From Pseudomonas vlassakiae (lineage in GTDB: Bacteria > Pseudomonadota > Gammaproteobacteria > Pseudomonadales > Pseudomonadaceae): DNA of 64,000 nucleotides. The stretch covers positions 124,001 through 188,000 of the forward strand of contig NZ_JABWRP020000005.1 of NCBI RefSeq assembly GCF_014269035.2, read 5' to 3'. This document shows, in pieces, positions 53,793 through 63,457 of the stretch. The position numbers and the translations under genes are program-made. The stretch's first letter is position 1; every line of letters begins with the position of its first letter. A model generated the notes under the pieces. It did no database searches and was not told the origin of the DNA. It saw nothing but the letters and a program-made list of their open reading frames with translations.

Positions 53793-53898
53793 TGTACCGG
53801 CCCTTTCGTGGGTAAACCCGCTCCTGCAACGACTGCGCTCAATCCGAGGTTGGTGCAGTAGCTGCAGGAGCGGGTTTACCCGCGAAAGGGCCGGTACA
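53793..53898. repeat. REP pair (BIME) between yebC and ruvC
   Basis: Two 36-nt arms (53793-53828 and 53863-53898) are inverted copies starting TGTACCGGCCCTTTCG and differ at one position. They are separated by 34 bp. The core matches the same REP family seen at 37307-37370. Confidence 0.92.
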
Positions 53899-53933
53899 GT
53901 TTGCACACATGCATGCTTTTAAAAACGGGCCCT

Positions 53934-54458
53934 ATGACTCTGATTCTTGGTATCGACCCCGGCTCGCGCATCACCGGCTATGGTGTGGTCCGCCAGACCG
54001 CCCGTGGTTGCGAGTACGTGGCGTCGGGCTGCATCCGCACCGGCAGCGGCGAGTTGCCTGAGCGGTTGCAGATTGTCTTTCGCGGCGTCAGCGAGATCAT
54101 CGCCCAGCACGGCCCGGTGACCATGGGCATCGAACGGGTGTTCATGGCACGCAACGCCGATTCGGCGCTCAAGCTGGGCCAGGCTCGCGGCGCGGCCATC
54201 GTTGCTGCCATCGAGGCCGGGCTGGAGATCGCCGAATACAGCGCCAGCCAGGTCAAGCAGGCAGTCGCTGGCAGCGGCGGGGCCAATAAAGAACAGGTGA
54301 TGTTGATGGTCATGCATCTGCTCAAGCTGACCCAAAAGCCACAGATCGATGCTTCGGATGCCTTGGCCATCGCGATGTGCCATGCCCATACCCGCTCCAG
54401 CCTGGTGCCCCACGGCCTGGCCACGGCGCGGCGGCGAGGCGGGCGCTTGCGTCTGTAA
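53934..54458 (+). CDS. ruvC: Holliday junction resolvase RuvC
   Basis: A 174-residue endonuclease of the RNase H fold. The ATG at 53934 gives [19 protein letters not shown], with the first catalytic Asp at residue 8. Later acidic residues are in [23 protein letters not shown] and [14 protein letters not shown]. It cuts Holliday junctions held by RuvAB. Length is typical. Confidence 0.97.
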   Translation: MTLILGIDPGSRITGYGVVRQTARGCEYVASGCIRTGSGELPERLQIVFRGVSEIIAQHGPVTMGIERVFMARNADSALKLGQARGAAIVAAIEAGLEIAEYSASQVKQAVAGSGGANKEQVMLMVMHLLKLTQKPQIDASDALAIAMCHAHTRSSLVPHGLATARRRGGRLRL

Positions 54459-54567
54459 GCGCTTCATGCGCTGATACACATTTTGTCCGGGTGAACCATT
54501 CTCCCGGTGCATTTGCTGATAGGGTTGAGCGGTCTTCGACCGGCTCCCCGAGAGGAAGGATCGGAAC

Positions 54568-55185
54568 GTGATTGGACGTTTGCGCGGCACCCTGGCGGAA
54601 AAACAGCCGCCGCACCTGATTATCGACGTCAACGGCGTAGGCTACGAGCTGGAAGTGCCGATGACCACCCTGTACCGTCTGCCGAAGGTTGGCGAGTCGG
54701 TGACCGTGCATACCCACCTGGTGGTGCGTGAAGACGCCCACCTGCTGTACGGCTTTGCCGAAAAGCGCGAGCGCGAGCTGTTCCGTGAGCTGATTCGCCT
54801 CAATGGTGTGGGCCCAAAGCTGGCGCTGGCGCTGATGTCTGGCCTGGAAGTGGACGAGCTGGTGCGCTGCGTGCAGGCTCAGGATGCTGCGGTGCTGGTG
54901 CGCGTGCCAGGCGTTGGCAAGAAGACCGCCGAGCGCCTGCTGGTCGAACTGAAGGACCGCTTCAAGGCCTGGGAAACCTCACCGGCCATGTTCACCCTGG
55001 TCTCTGATGGCCCACTGCCGCTGGCCAGCGAGTCTTCCGCCGAGGCCGATGCGGTCAGCGCCCTGGTGTCTCTGGGCTACAAGCCGCAGGAAGCGAGCAA
55101 GGCCATCGCCGCGATCAAGGACAAGGCCGGCCTGAGCAGCGAGGAACTCATTCGTCGCAGCCTTAAAGGGATGATTGCCAAGTGA
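54568..55185 (+). CDS. ruvA: Holliday junction branch-migration protein RuvA
   Basis: A 205-residue tetrameric junction-binding protein with a GTG start at 54568 preceded by GAGAGGAAGG. Domain order is the OB-fold ([27 protein letters not shown]), the helix-hairpin-helix pair ([19 protein letters not shown] and [21 protein letters not shown]) and the C-terminal domain that contacts RuvB ([15 protein letters not shown]). It overlaps ruvB by four bases. Confidence 0.97.
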   Translation: MIGRLRGTLAEKQPPHLIIDVNGVGYELEVPMTTLYRLPKVGESVTVHTHLVVREDAHLLYGFAEKRERELFRELIRLNGVGPKLALALMSGLEVDELVRCVQAQDAAVLVRVPGVGKKTAERLLVELKDRFKAWETSPAMFTLVSDGPLPLASESSAEADAVSALVSLGYKPQEASKAIAAIKDKAGLSSEELIRRSLKGMIAK

Positions 55186-56228
55186 TCGAAGCCGACCGTC
55201 TGATCGCCGCCAGTGGCCGCGACCGTGAAGAAGTCCAGGACCGTGCGATCCGCCCGTTGCGCCTGGACGAGTACATCGGCCAGCCGGTGGTGCGCGAGCA
55301 GATGGCGCTGTTCATCCAGGCGGCCCGTGGGCGCGGCGAATCGCTCGACCATACGCTGATCTTCGGCCCGCCCGGGCTGGGCAAGACCACCCTGGCCAAT
55401 ATCATCGCCCAGGAGATGGGGGTATCGGTCAAGAGCACCTCGGGGCCGATCCTCGAGCGGCCGGGTGACCTGGCGGCGATGCTGACCAACCTCGAACCGC
55501 ACGACGTGCTGTTCATCGATGAAATCCACCGCCTGTCACCGGTGGTCGAGGAAGTGCTGTACCCGGCGATGGAAGACTTCCAGCTGGACATCATGATCGG
55601 CGAAGGCCCTGCGGCCCGGTCGATCAAGCTCGACCTGCCGCCGTTTACCCTGGTTGGCGCGACCACCCGGGCCGGGATGCTGACCAACCCGTTGCGTGAC
55701 CGCTTCGGTATCGTCCAGCGCCTTGAGTTCTACAGCGACAAGGACCTGGCGACCATCGTCAGCCGTTCGGCCAACATCCTTGGCCTGGCCATCGAGGACC
55801 ACGGCGCCTATGAGATCGCCCGGCGTGCCCGTGGCACGCCACGTATCGCCAACCGTTTGTTGCGCCGGGTGCGCGATTACGCCGAGGTGCGCGGCAAGGG
55901 CCAGATCACCAAGGCCGTGGCCGACATGGCGCTGAACCTGCTGGACGTCGATGAGCGGGGTTTCGACCATTCCGACCGCCGCCTGCTGCTGACCATGATC
56001 GAGAAGTTCGACGGTGGTCCGGTGGGTGTGGACAACCTGGCTGCGGCCATCAGCGAGGAGCGGCATACCATCGAGGATGTGCTCGAGCCTTACCTGATCC
56101 AGCAGGGGTATATCATGCGCACCCCGCGCGGTCGCGTGGTAACCCGGCATGCCTACCTGCACTTTGGCTTGAATGTGCCTGGCAGCCTCGGCGGGCAATC
56201 CGAATTTTCCGAGCCAGGCGATGAATGA
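55182..56228 (+). CDS. ruvB: Holliday junction helicase RuvB
   Basis: A 348-residue AAA+ motor for branch migration. GTG 55182 overlaps the ruvA stop as GTGA. Walker A is [14 protein letters not shown], Walker [13 protein letters not shown], followed by sensor 1 ([10 protein letters not shown]) and the Arg-finger region (NPLRDRFGI). The C-terminal winged helix ends in [17 protein letters not shown] 42-codon frame starts inside its last codons. Confidence 0.98.
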   Translation: MIEADRLIAASGRDREEVQDRAIRPLRLDEYIGQPVVREQMALFIQAARGRGESLDHTLIFGPPGLGKTTLANIIAQEMGVSVKSTSGPILERPGDLAAMLTNLEPHDVLFIDEIHRLSPVVEEVLYPAMEDFQLDIMIGEGPAARSIKLDLPPFTLVGATTRAGMLTNPLRDRFGIVQRLEFYSDKDLATIVSRSANILGLAIEDHGAYEIARRARGTPRIANRLLRRVRDYAEVRGKGQITKAVADMALNLLDVDERGFDHSDRRLLLTMIEKFDGGPVGVDNLAAAISEERHTIEDVLEPYLIQQGYIMRTPRGRVVTRHAYLHFGLNVPGSLGGQSEFSEPGDE

Positions 56229-56349
56229 CCGATCAAAACCTGCTTTTCGTGGTCCTACCGCTGGCATGCCGATGGTGCGCTGGCAATTCGACATTAATGA
56301 TCAAAAACAGTTGCCGCGGCGGATTGGCAAGCTGAGGAGTAAGCACTAG
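56221..56349 (+). CDS. Small basic protein between ruvB and ybgC
   Basis: A 42-residue frame starts at ATG 56221 within the last three ruvB codons and ends in TAG at 56347-56349, three bases before ybgC. It fills the whole ruvB-ybgC gap. The product is basic ([20 protein letters not shown], then [13 protein letters not shown]), with no membrane segment. Its last codons carry the GAGGAG used by ybgC. Overlap at both ends in the style of this operon argues that it is translated. I recognise no family. Confidence 0.55.
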   Translation: MNDRSKPAFRGPTAGMPMVRWQFDINDQKQLPRRIGKLRSKH

Positions 56350-56352
56350 AGT

Positions 56353-56805
56353 ATGCGCGCGCAAAATGGCCTGGAACCGTTCGCACACCGTTGTCGCGTC
56401 TATTACGAAGATACCGATGCCGGTGGCGTGGTGTATTACGTCAATTACCTGAAATTCATGGAGCGCGCGCGCACCGAGCGCCTGCGGCATCTGGGCTTTT
56501 CCCAGGCGCAGTTGGCCGAGGACAACCTGCTGTTCGTGGTTCATTCCAGCGAAGCCCGCTATCACGCGCCGGCACGCCTGGATGACGAGCTGAGGGTCAC
56601 CGCGCAAGTACTTGAACTCAATCGCGCCAGCCTGCGCTTCGTGCAGCAGGTCTGGCGGGAAAAGGATGAAACGCTGCTCTGCGAAGGGCAGTTCCTGGTG
56701 GCCGCCGTGCGCGCCGACACTTTCAAACCCCGAGCCATACCCCCAGAGCTGCGCGACGCCTTTGTGGCGGACGGCTCGGGTAATCAATCGAACGCAGGAG
56801 AATAA
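56353..56805 (+). CDS. ybgC: YbgC acyl-CoA thioesterase
   Basis: A 150-residue hot-dog fold thioesterase of the Tol-Pal operon. The catalytic motif [26 protein letters not shown] is complete, with the catalytic Asp at residue 22. YbgC hydrolyses short acyl-CoA or acyl-ACP esters and is linked to phospholipid metabolism at the inner membrane. GAGGAG lies upstream. tolQ starts two bases after its stop codon. Confidence 0.96.
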   Translation: MRAQNGLEPFAHRCRVYYEDTDAGGVVYYVNYLKFMERARTERLRHLGFSQAQLAEDNLLFVVHSSEARYHAPARLDDELRVTAQVLELNRASLRFVQQVWREKDETLLCEGQFLVAAVRADTFKPRAIPPELRDAFVADGSGNQSNAGE

Positions 56806-56807
56806 GC

Positions 56808-57503
56808 GTGGAAGCTAACGTCGTCGACCATACCTCCATGTGGAGTCTGGTCAGCAATGCCAGCGTGGTGGTACAGCTGGTAATGCTGACCCTGGTGGCC
56901 GCCTCGGTCACCTCATGGATCATGATCTTCCAGCGCAGCACCATGCTGCGCGCCGGTCGCCGTGCGCTGGATGCCTTCGAGGAGCGCTTCTGGTCGGGTA
57001 TCGACCTGTCCAAGCTGTATCGTCAGGCAGGCAGCAACCCGGACCCGGACTCCGGCGTGGAGCAGGTCTTCCGTGCCGGCTTCAAGGAGTTCTCGCGCCT
57101 GCGCCAGCAGCCGGGCGTTGACCCGGACGCGGTCATGGAGGGCGTGGCGCGTGCCATGCGCGTGGCCATCTCGCGTGAAGAAGAAAAACTCGAGCAGAGC
57201 CTGCCGTTCCTCGCCACCGTAGGTTCGACCAGCCCGTACATCGGCCTGTTCGGTACCGTGTGGGGCATCATGAACTCGTTCCGCGGCCTGGCCAGTGCCC
57301 AGCAGGCCACCCTGGCCACTGTTGCCCCGGGTATCGCCGAAGCGCTGGTCGCCACCGCGATCGGCCTGTTCGCGGCCATTCCTGCGGTGATCGCCTACAA
57401 CCGTTTCGCGGCGCGCAGCGAAGTGCTGATCGGCCGTTACTACACCTTCGCCGACGAGTTCCAGGCGATCCTGCACCGCAAAGTGCACACCAGCGAAGAG
57501 TAA
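56808..57503 (+). CDS. tolQ: Tol-Pal system proton channel subunit TolQ
   Basis: A 231-residue inner-membrane protein with three spans. The first is near residues 20-38 (VVQLVMLTLVAASVTSWIMIF). The second and third contain the conserved VGSTSPYIGLFGTVWGIMNSFRGL and IAEALVATAIGLFAAIPAVIAYNRF. TolQ forms, with TolR, the proton-driven motor that energises TolA. GTG 56808 is preceded by AGGAG. Confidence 0.97.
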   Translation: MEANVVDHTSMWSLVSNASVVVQLVMLTLVAASVTSWIMIFQRSTMLRAGRRALDAFEERFWSGIDLSKLYRQAGSNPDPDSGVEQVFRAGFKEFSRLRQQPGVDPDAVMEGVARAMRVAISREEEKLEQSLPFLATVGSTSPYIGLFGTVWGIMNSFRGLASAQQATLATVAPGIAEALVATAIGLFAAIPAVIAYNRFAARSEVLIGRYYTFADEFQAILHRKVHTSEE

Positions 57504-57517
57504 TCAGGTAGAAGCCC

Positions 57518-57970
57518 ATGGCCCGAGTTCGCCACAAACGCAAGCCCGTCGCCGAGATGAACGTGGTGCCCTACATCGACGTGATGCTGGTGCTGCTGGT
57601 CATCTTCATGGTGACGGCGCCCATGCTCAACCAGGGCGTGAAGGTCGACCTGCCCAAGGTTTCCAGCGAAGCCTTGCCGCAGGACAACAACGTCCAGATC
57701 CTCACCATCTCCATCAAGGCCGACAAGACCTACTACTGGAACCTCGGCAGCGAAGTCGATACCGACAAGCAGATGGACAAGGCCATGACCTTGCCGGACA
57801 TGACCAGCGCAGTGACCAAGATCATTGCCGCCGGTCGCGATCAGGGCAAGCAGACCCAGGTCTTCATTCGAGGCGACAAGGCTGTCGACTACGGCGCCGT
57901 CATGGGCGCCATGGGCGGGTTGCAGAAGGCCGGTGTCGGTAACGTTGGCCTGATTACCGAGGCGCCCTGA
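57518..57970 (+). CDS. tolR: Tol-Pal system protein TolR
   Basis: A 150-residue protein with one N-terminal span carrying the essential Asp (MNVVPYIDVMLVLLVIFMVTAP) and a periplasmic domain of the ExbD/TolR fold. The Asp conducts protons with TolQ. Its stop shares a base with the tolA start (TGATG). Confidence 0.97.
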   Translation: MARVRHKRKPVAEMNVVPYIDVMLVLLVIFMVTAPMLNQGVKVDLPKVSSEALPQDNNVQILTISIKADKTYYWNLGSEVDTDKQMDKAMTLPDMTSAVTKIIAAGRDQGKQTQVFIRGDKAVDYGAVMGAMGGLQKAGVGNVGLITEAP

Positions 57971-59046
57971 TGCAACAGCGAGAGCCATCCGCCTCGGAAA
58001 GCTACTTCTGGCCCAGTGTCTGGGCCATCGGCCTGCATGTGCTGGTGTTCGCCCTGCTGTTCGTCAGCTTTGCCATGACGCCTGAACTGCCGCCTTCCAA
58101 GCCGATCGTTCAGGCTACCCTGTATCAGCTCAAGTCCAAGAGTCAGGCAACTACCCAGACCAATCAGAAGATTGCCGGGGAGGCGAAGAAAACCGCCTCG
58201 CGCCAGACCGAAGTCGAGCAGCTGGAGCAGAAGAAGGTCGAGCAGGAGGCCATCAAGGCCGCGGAACAAAAGAAAGCCGACGCCGCTCAAAAGGCTGAAG
58301 AAGCACGCGAGGCCGCCGAAGCCAAGAAGGCCGAGGAGGCTGCAAAGGCTGCCGAAGCCAAGAAAGCCGCCGAGTCCAAGAAAGCCGAAGAGGCGAAGAA
58401 GGCCGCTGAGAAGCAGCAGGCTGACATCGCCAAGAAAAAGGCCGAGGAAGAGGCGAAGAAGCAGGCCGAGGAAGAAGCCAAGAAAAAGGCAGCCGAGGAG
58501 GCCAAGAAGCAGGCCGCCGAGGAGGCGAAGAAGAAAGCAGCCGAGGACGCCAAGAAGAAAGCGGCGGCCGAGGAAGCGAAGAAAAAGGCAGTTGAAGAGG
58601 CCAAGAAGAAGGCCGCTGCAGATGCGCAGAAGAAGAAAGCACAGGAAGCGGCCCGCAAGTCGGCGGAAGACAAGAAAGCTCAGGCACTGGCCGAGCTGTT
58701 GTCCGACACCACCGAGCGGCAGCAGGCCCTGGCTGACGAGCAGGGTGACCAGGTGGCCGGCGATTTCGACGACCTGATCCGCATGCGCGCGGCCGAGGGC
58801 TGGGCACGTCCGCCTTCCGCGCGTAAGGGCATGACGGTGACCCTGCAGGTCAACATGTTGCCGGACGGCACCGTCACCGGTGTCAGCGTGATCAAGTCCA
58901 GCGGCGATGGGCCGTTCGACAGTTCGGCGGTGGCGGCAGTGAAGAACATCGGTCGCTTGACCGAGATGCAGGGTATGAAGCCGAGCGATTTCAATCGTTA
59001 TCGTTCGTTCAAGATGACATTTACACCTGAGGATCTAGCGTTGTGA
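57970..59046 (+). CDS. tolA: Tol-Pal system protein TolA
   Basis: A 358-residue periplasm-spanning protein. An N-terminal membrane anchor ([21 protein letters not shown]) with the TolQ/R-contacting Ser-His-type face is followed by a long Ala/Lys/Glu helix (many [14 protein letters not shown] repeats, residues about 50-235). The globular TolB-binding domain ends the chain ([24 protein letters not shown]). It transmits motor energy to Pal at the outer membrane. The repetitive helix creates long spurious frames on both strands. Confidence 0.95.
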   Translation: MQQREPSASESYFWPSVWAIGLHVLVFALLFVSFAMTPELPPSKPIVQATLYQLKSKSQATTQTNQKIAGEAKKTASRQTEVEQLEQKKVEQEAIKAAEQKKADAAQKAEEAREAAEAKKAEEAAKAAEAKKAAESKKAEEAKKAAEKQQADIAKKKAEEEAKKQAEEEAKKKAAEEAKKQAAEEAKKKAAEDAKKKAAAEEAKKKAVEEAKKKAAADAQKKKAQEAARKSAEDKKAQALAELLSDTTERQQALADEQGDQVAGDFDDLIRMRAAEGWARPPSARKGMTVTLQVNMLPDGTVTGVSVIKSSGDGPFDSSAVAAVKNIGRLTEMQGMKPSDFNRYRSFKMTFTPEDLAL

Positions 59047-60344
59047 TTAAACTCCTTCGAGGAATGCTGGTCATGCTCTGCTGCGTGGCTGGCATGGCCA
59101 TGGCAGAGGAAAAGAACATCCTGGTCACCAGCGGCAGCGATCGGGCCACGCCCATCGCGGTAGTGCCGTTCGGTCTGCAGGGTGGCAGTGTGCTGCCGGA
59201 AGACATCGCCGACATCATTGGCAACGACCTGCGCAACTCGGGCTACTACTCGCCGATTCCGCGTCAGAACATGATCAGCCAGCCTACCCAGGCCAGCGAA
59301 GTCATCTTCCGCGACTGGAAAGCGCTGGGTGCCCAGTACGTGATGGTTGGCAGCATCGTGCCTTCGGGCGGTCGCCTGCAGGTGCAGTACGCGCTGTTCA
59401 ACGTCGCCACCGAGCAGCAAGTGCTGACCGGTAGCGTGGCAGGCAGCACCGACCAGCTGCGCGACATGGCGCACTACATTGCCGACCAGTCGTTCGAAAA
59501 GCTCACCGGCATCAAGGGGGCATTCTCCACCCGCATGCTGTACGTGACGGCCGAGCGCTTTTCCACCAACAATACCCGCTACACCCTGCAGCGTTCGGAC
59601 TACGACGGCGCCCGTGCCGTAACCCTGCTGCAGTCGCGTGAACCGATCCTGTCGCCACGCTTCGCGCCGGATGGCAAGCGTATCGCCTATGTGTCGTTCG
59701 AGCAGAAGCGCCCGCGGATTTTCGTGCAGAACATCGATACCGGTCGCCGCGAGCAGGTGACCAACTTCGAAGGCCTGAACGGTGCACCTGCCTGGTCGCC
59801 TGATGGTTCGCGCCTGGCGTTCGTGCTGTCCAAGGACGGCAACCCGGACATCTACGTGATGAACGTGGCCTCGCGCCAGATCAGCCGTGTGACCGCCGGC
59901 CCAGGCATCAACACCGAACCGTTCTGGGGTAAGGATGGCAACACCCTGTACTTCACCTCCGACCGCGGTGGCAAGCCACAGATCTACAAGCAATCGGTCA
60001 GCGGTGGTGGTGCCGAGCGTGTGACGTTCGTGGGCAACTACAACGCCAACCCGAAACTGTCGGCGGACGAAAAGACCCTGGTGATGATCCATCGTCAGCA
60101 AGGCTTCACCAACTTCAAGGTGGCGGCACAGGACTTGCAGCGCGGAAGTGTAAAGATTCTCTCGGAAACAAGTCTTGATGAGTCGCCCACTGTTGCGCCT
60201 AACGGCACCATGCTAATCTACGCCACCCGCCAGCAGGGCCGGGGAGTCTTGATGCTCGTGTCGCTTAACGGCCGTGTGAGGCTCCCACTTCCTACCGCTC
60301 AAGGCGAAGTCAGAGAACCGTCCTGGTCCCCTTACCTGAACTGA
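59043..60344 (+). CDS. tolB: Tol-Pal system protein TolB
   Basis: A 433-residue periplasmic protein. GTG 59043 overlaps the tolA stop; an in-frame ATG follows seven codons later. A signal peptide ([14 protein letters not shown]) precedes the N-terminal domain. The C-terminal half is a six-bladed beta-propeller with repeats such as [25 protein letters not shown] and [23 protein letters not shown]. It binds Pal and TolA in turn. Confidence 0.97.
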   Translation: MIKLLRGMLVMLCCVAGMAMAEEKNILVTSGSDRATPIAVVPFGLQGGSVLPEDIADIIGNDLRNSGYYSPIPRQNMISQPTQASEVIFRDWKALGAQYVMVGSIVPSGGRLQVQYALFNVATEQQVLTGSVAGSTDQLRDMAHYIADQSFEKLTGIKGAFSTRMLYVTAERFSTNNTRYTLQRSDYDGARAVTLLQSREPILSPRFAPDGKRIAYVSFEQKRPRIFVQNIDTGRREQVTNFEGLNGAPAWSPDGSRLAFVLSKDGNPDIYVMNVASRQISRVTAGPGINTEPFWGKDGNTLYFTSDRGGKPQIYKQSVSGGGAERVTFVGNYNANPKLSADEKTLVMIHRQQGFTNFKVAAQDLQRGSVKILSETSLDESPTVAPNGTMLIYATRQQGRGVLMLVSLNGRVRLPLPTAQGEVREPSWSPYLN

Positions 60345-60398
60345 TGCGGCGTAATACGTTTTTGCTTAACACACTGGGGTTTCATTAGGAGTTTCACG

Positions 60399-60896
60399 AT
60401 GGAAATGCTGAAGTTTGGTAAATTTGCTGCGCTGGCTCTGGCCATGGCCGTAGCTGTAGGTTGCTCCTCGAAAGGCGGTGACAACGCTGGTGAAGGCGCT
60501 GTTGACCCGAACGCTGGCTACGGTGCCAACACTGGCGCAGTTGACGGCTCCCTGAGCGAAGAAGCTGCCCTGCGCGCAATCACCACCTTCTACTTCGAAT
60601 ACGACAGCTCGGACCTGAAGCCAGAAGCCATGCGCGCTCTGGACGTTCACGCCAAGGACCTGAAAGCCAACGGCAACCGCGTTGTCCTGGAAGGCAACAC
60701 CGACGAGCGCGGCACCCGCGAGTACAACATGGCTCTGGGTGAGCGTCGTGCGAAAGCCGTTCAGCGCTACCTGGTTCTGCAGGGTGTTTCCCCTGCTCAG
60801 CTGGAACTGGTTTCCTACGGCGAAGAGCGTCCAGTTGCCACCGGCAACGACGAGCAGTCCTGGGCTCAGAACCGTCGCGTAGAACTGCGTAAGTAA
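60399..60896 (+). CDS. oprL: Peptidoglycan-associated lipoprotein Pal (OprL)
   Basis: A 165-residue outer-membrane lipoprotein. The signal ends in the lipobox VAVG-C, then a Gly/Asp-rich linker. The OmpA-like peptidoglycan-binding domain follows with [39 protein letters not shown] and [13 protein letters not shown] lies upstream of the ATG. It anchors the outer membrane to the wall and is the target of TolB. Confidence 0.97.
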   Translation: MEMLKFGKFAALALAMAVAVGCSSKGGDNAGEGAVDPNAGYGANTGAVDGSLSEEAALRAITTFYFEYDSSDLKPEAMRALDVHAKDLKANGNRVVLEGNTDERGTREYNMALGERRAKAVQRYLVLQGVSPAQLELVSYGEERPVATGNDEQSWAQNRRVELRK

Positions 60897-60902
60897 GTTC
60901 TT

Positions 60903-61718
60903 ATGCGTATGTGCCGTCGTGCTGTAACCGTCCTCGCACTCAGCCTTCCGCTCTCGGCGTGGGCTGCGGTTCCTGTAGTTGATGACAACGGGGGTGCTTA
61001 CCCACCTTCCGGTTATGGCACGAGCGGCGCCTATGCCGGCGCAGGGGCTTCGGCCCCTGCTTCGGCACAGGGCCAGCTGTTCATGCAGCTGCAACAGATG
61101 CAGGATCAACTTTCCCGCCAGCAAGGCATCATCGAAGAGCTGCAGAACGATGTGTCGCGCATGAAGCAGGAAAACCTGGAGCGTTACCAGGACCTTGATC
61201 GTCGCATCAACAGTGGTGCCGCGCCTGCCGCGACCCCCGACAATTCCTCCACCGGTGGTGCATCCAATGCCGCCGCCGGTGCCGCAGCAGGCGCCGCTGG
61301 CGCTGCTGCACAACCACCGGCCGCCAGCAGCGAGCCCGGTGATCCGGCGAAAGAAAAGCTCTATTACGACGCCGCTTTCGACCAGATCAAGCAGAAGGAC
61401 TTCGACAAGGCCAGCCAGGCGTTCAACGCCTTCCTGCGCAAGTACCCGAACAGCCAGTACGCCGGCAACGCCCAGTACTGGCTGGGTGAGGTGAACCTGG
61501 CCAAGGGCGACCTGCCTGCGGCCAGCCAGGCGTTCGCCCAGGTCAGCCAGAAGTACCCCAAGCACAGCAAGGTGCCAGATTCGCTGTACAAGCTGGCTGA
61601 CGTCGAGCGCCGCATGGGCCACACCGACAAGGTCAAGGGCATCCTGCAACAGGTCATCACCCAGTACCCCGGCACCTCCGCCGCGCAACTGGCGCAACGC
61701 GACCTGCAGAAGCTCTAA
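60903..61718 (+). CDS. cpoB: Cell division coordinator CpoB (YbgF)
   Basis: A 271-residue periplasmic protein. A signal peptide (CRRAVTVLALSLPLSAWA) precedes a trimeric coiled coil (QLFMQLQQMQDQLSRQQGIIEELQ), an Ala/Gly-rich linker and three TPR repeats at the C-terminus (LYYDAAFDQIKQKDFDKASQAF, QYWLGEVNLAKGDLPAAS, LYKLADVERRMGHTDKVKGIL). CpoB links the Tol machine with peptidoglycan synthase PBP1B. It ends the tol operon before a strong terminator. Confidence 0.95.
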   Translation: MRMCRRAVTVLALSLPLSAWAAVPVVDDNGGAYPPSGYGTSGAYAGAGASAPASAQGQLFMQLQQMQDQLSRQQGIIEELQNDVSRMKQENLERYQDLDRRINSGAAPAATPDNSSTGGASNAAAGAAAGAAGAAAQPPAASSEPGDPAKEKLYYDAAFDQIKQKDFDKASQAFNAFLRKYPNSQYAGNAQYWLGEVNLAKGDLPAASQAFAQVSQKYPKHSKVPDSLYKLADVERRMGHTDKVKGILQQVITQYPGTSAAQLAQRDLQKL

Positions 61719-61734
61719 GTTGCACCCTTGCAAG

Positions 61735-61760
61735 AAACCCGCGCCTGTCGCGGGTTTTTT
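61735..61760 (+). terminator. Terminator of the tol-oprL-cpoB operon
   Basis: Stem AAACCCGCG/CGCGGGTTT with a 5-nt loop is followed by T, 17 bp after the cpoB stop. Confidence 0.92.
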
Positions 61761-61780
61761 CGTTAGAATCACTGCCCTTT

Positions 61781-61864
61781 TATAAACACGCTGTAGCGGA
61801 TAACGCCATGTCGAGTCCGCGACAGTGCCTGACGGAGGCGGACAGCCTGTTTAGCTGTCACGCC
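61781..61864 (+). promoter_or_regulatory. queE promoter and structured leader
   Basis: TATAAA at 61781-61786 is a good -10; the -35 is poor. A strong hairpin at 61837-61864 (GGCGGACAGC...GCTGTCaCGCC) starts within the SD-like ACGGAGG (61832-61838) and ends ten nt before the queE ATG. A 38-codon frame (61808-61924) crosses it and ends inside queE, so a coupled leader is possible. I saw no preQ1 aptamer consensus. Confidence 0.4.
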
Positions 61865-61874
61865 CGTGGCGAGC

Positions 61875-62522
61875 ATGCAAGACACATTACGCATCACCGA
61901 AGTCTTTTACTCTTTGCAGGGTGAAACACGAACGGCTGGGCTGCCCACGGTATTCGTGCGCCTGACCGGTTGCCCCCTGCGCTGCCAGTATTGCGACAGT
62001 GCCTACGCCTTCACTGGCGGCACCATTCGCACCCTCGATTCGATCCTTGAGCAGGTGGCCGGCTTCAAGCCGCGTTACGTCTGCGTCACTGGCGGCGAGC
62101 CGTTGGCCCAGCCGAACGCCTTGCCGCTGCTGCAGCGCCTGTGCGATGCCGGCTACGAAGTGTCGCTGGAGACCAGCGGCGCCCTCGATATCTCGGGCAC
62201 CGATGTGCGCGTCAGCCGCGTGGTCGACCTAAAGACCCCAGGGTCGGAAGAGTCGCACCGCAACCGCTACGAGAACATCGAGCAGCTGACCCGCAACGAC
62301 CAGGTCAAGTTCGTCATCTGTTCCCGCGAGGACTACGACTGGGCAGTGTCCAAGCTGATCCAGTACAACCTGGCCGAACGTGCGGGCGAGGTATTGTTCT
62401 CGCCCAGCTATCACCAGGTGAGCGCGACCGACCTGGCCGACTGGATCGTCGCCGACAACCTGCCCGTGCGTTTCCAGATGCAGCTGCACAAGCTGCTGTG
62501 GAACGACGAACCTGGACGTTGA
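61875..62522 (+). CDS. queE: 7-carboxy-7-deazaguanine synthase QueE
   Basis: A 215-residue radical-SAM enzyme of queuosine/7-deazaguanine synthesis that makes CDG from CPH4. The [4Fe-4S] motif is GCPLRCQYCDSAY (CxxxCxxC), preceded by ITEVFYSLQGETRTAGLPTVFVRL. The GGEPLAQPN motif binds S-adenosylmethionine. ATG 61875 is chosen; a GTG three codons earlier is possible. queC follows 16 bp later. Confidence 0.95.
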   Translation: MQDTLRITEVFYSLQGETRTAGLPTVFVRLTGCPLRCQYCDSAYAFTGGTIRTLDSILEQVAGFKPRYVCVTGGEPLAQPNALPLLQRLCDAGYEVSLETSGALDISGTDVRVSRVVDLKTPGSEESHRNRYENIEQLTRNDQVKFVICSREDYDWAVSKLIQYNLAERAGEVLFSPSYHQVSATDLADWIVADNLPVRFQMQLHKLLWNDEPGR

Positions 62523-62538
62523 TTGAGGAATGAAACAG

Positions 62539-63213
62539 ATGACTGATAAACGCGCTGTAATCCTGCTGTCAGGCGGCCTCGATTCGGCCACGGTCGTGGC
62601 CATGGCCAAGGCCGAAGGCTACAGCTGCTACACCATGAGCTTCGACTACGGCCAGCGCCATCGCGCCGAACTGAACGCCGCCGCCCGCGTCGCCCGTGAC
62701 CTGGGCGTGGTCGAACACAAGGTCATTGGCCTCAACCTCGATGGTATCGGTGGCTCGGCCCTGACCGACAGCAGCATCGATGTGCCGGAGACTCCGGGCG
62801 AGGGTATTCCCGTCACCTACGTGCCGGCCCGCAACACCGTGTTCCTGTCGCTGGCACTGGGGTGGGCGGAAGTGCTGGAAGCGCGTGACATCTTTATCGG
62901 CGTCAACGCAGTGGACTACTCCGGCTACCCGGACTGCCGCCCCGAGTTCGTCGAGGCGTTCGAGCGCATGGCCAACCTGGCCACCAAGGCAGGTGTCGAA
63001 GGGCAGGGCTTCCGCATCCAGGCGCCGCTGCAGAACATGAGCAAGGCGCAGATTGTGCAGGCGGGTATCGCCCGTGGCGTGGACTACAGCCTGACGGTGT
63101 CCTGCTACCAGGCCAATGATGAAGGCCAGGCCTGTGGCAAATGCGACAGCTGCCGCCTGCGTGCTGACGGTTTCAAGGCGGCGGGCGTAGCAGATCCAAC
63201 CCGCTACTTCTGA
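62539..63213 (+). CDS. queC: 7-cyano-7-deazaguanine synthase QueC
   Basis: A 224-residue ATP-dependent enzyme turning CDG into preQ0. The PP-loop is [13 protein letters not shown]. Zinc ligands are in the C-terminal [10 protein letters not shown] with an upstream Cys (VSCYQ). I start at ATG 62539, which has GAGGA ten nt upstream; the ATG at 62530 is too close to that site. It is cotranscribed with queE. Confidence 0.96.
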   Translation: MTDKRAVILLSGGLDSATVVAMAKAEGYSCYTMSFDYGQRHRAELNAAARVARDLGVVEHKVIGLNLDGIGGSALTDSSIDVPETPGEGIPVTYVPARNTVFLSLALGWAEVLEARDIFIGVNAVDYSGYPDCRPEFVEAFERMANLATKAGVEGQGFRIQAPLQNMSKAQIVQAGIARGVDYSLTVSCYQANDEGQACGKCDSCRLRADGFKAAGVADPTRYF

Positions 63214-63232
63214 CAAAAGGTTGGCACGGGTA

Positions 63233-63260
63233 TTGATTTCCCGTTAGAAATCAGTATTAT
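63233..63260 (+). promoter_or_regulatory. tRNA-Lys promoter
   Basis: TTGATT (63233-63238), a 16-bp spacer and TATTAT (63255-63260) lie 15 bp before the tRNA. Confidence 0.75.
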
Positions 63261-63274
63261 ACGCGCCAACCAGC

Positions 63275-63350
63275 GGGTCGTTAGCTCAGTTGGTAGAGCA
63301 GTTGGCTTTTAACCAATTGGTCGTAGGTTCGAATCCTACACGACCCACCA
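63275..63350 (+). tRNA. tRNA-Lys (TTT)
   Basis: A 76-nt tRNA: acceptor GGGTCGT pairs with the 3' ACGACCC, anticodon TTT sits in CTTTTAA, TTCGAATC forms the T-loop and CCA is encoded. The tRNA-Lys beside queC is a known integration site for Pseudomonas genomic islands. Confidence 0.97.
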
Positions 63351-63361
63351 TATGCAGTAGC

Positions 63362-63397
63362 ACAAAGCCCGCAACCAGCAATGGTCGCGGGCTTTGT
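63362..63397 (+). terminator. Terminator-like hairpin after tRNA-Lys
   Basis: Stem CAAAGCCCGC/GCGGGCTTTG with an inner ACC/GGT pair, 12 bp after the tRNA. The T tract is short. Confidence 0.7.
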
Positions 63398-63422
63398 CGT
63401 TCCGGGCCTTGAAGAACGGCAG

Positions 63423-63451
63423 AGGCCCACATCCTCAAAGGCTGTGGGCCT
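63423..63451 (-). terminator. Hairpin downstream of the double-glycine peptide gene
   Basis: Stem AGGCCCACA/TGTGGGCCT lies just past the minus-strand peptide gene. The T tract is weak, so this is a tentative terminator. Confidence 0.45.
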
Positions 63452-63457
63452 GGCCAA

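Noticed and set aside
54459..54567. LexA box controlling ruvAB
   Set aside because: No CTG-N10-CAG was found upstream of ruvA, unlike recA and dinB.
58172..58807. Arg/Lys/Pro-rich and Ala/Ser/Phe-rich frames over the tolA helix
   Set aside because: Artefacts of the repetitive Ala-Lys-Glu codons in tolA.
61761..61874. preQ1 riboswitch before queE
   Set aside because: No preQ1-type pseudoknot consensus could be seen; only a simple hairpin is present.
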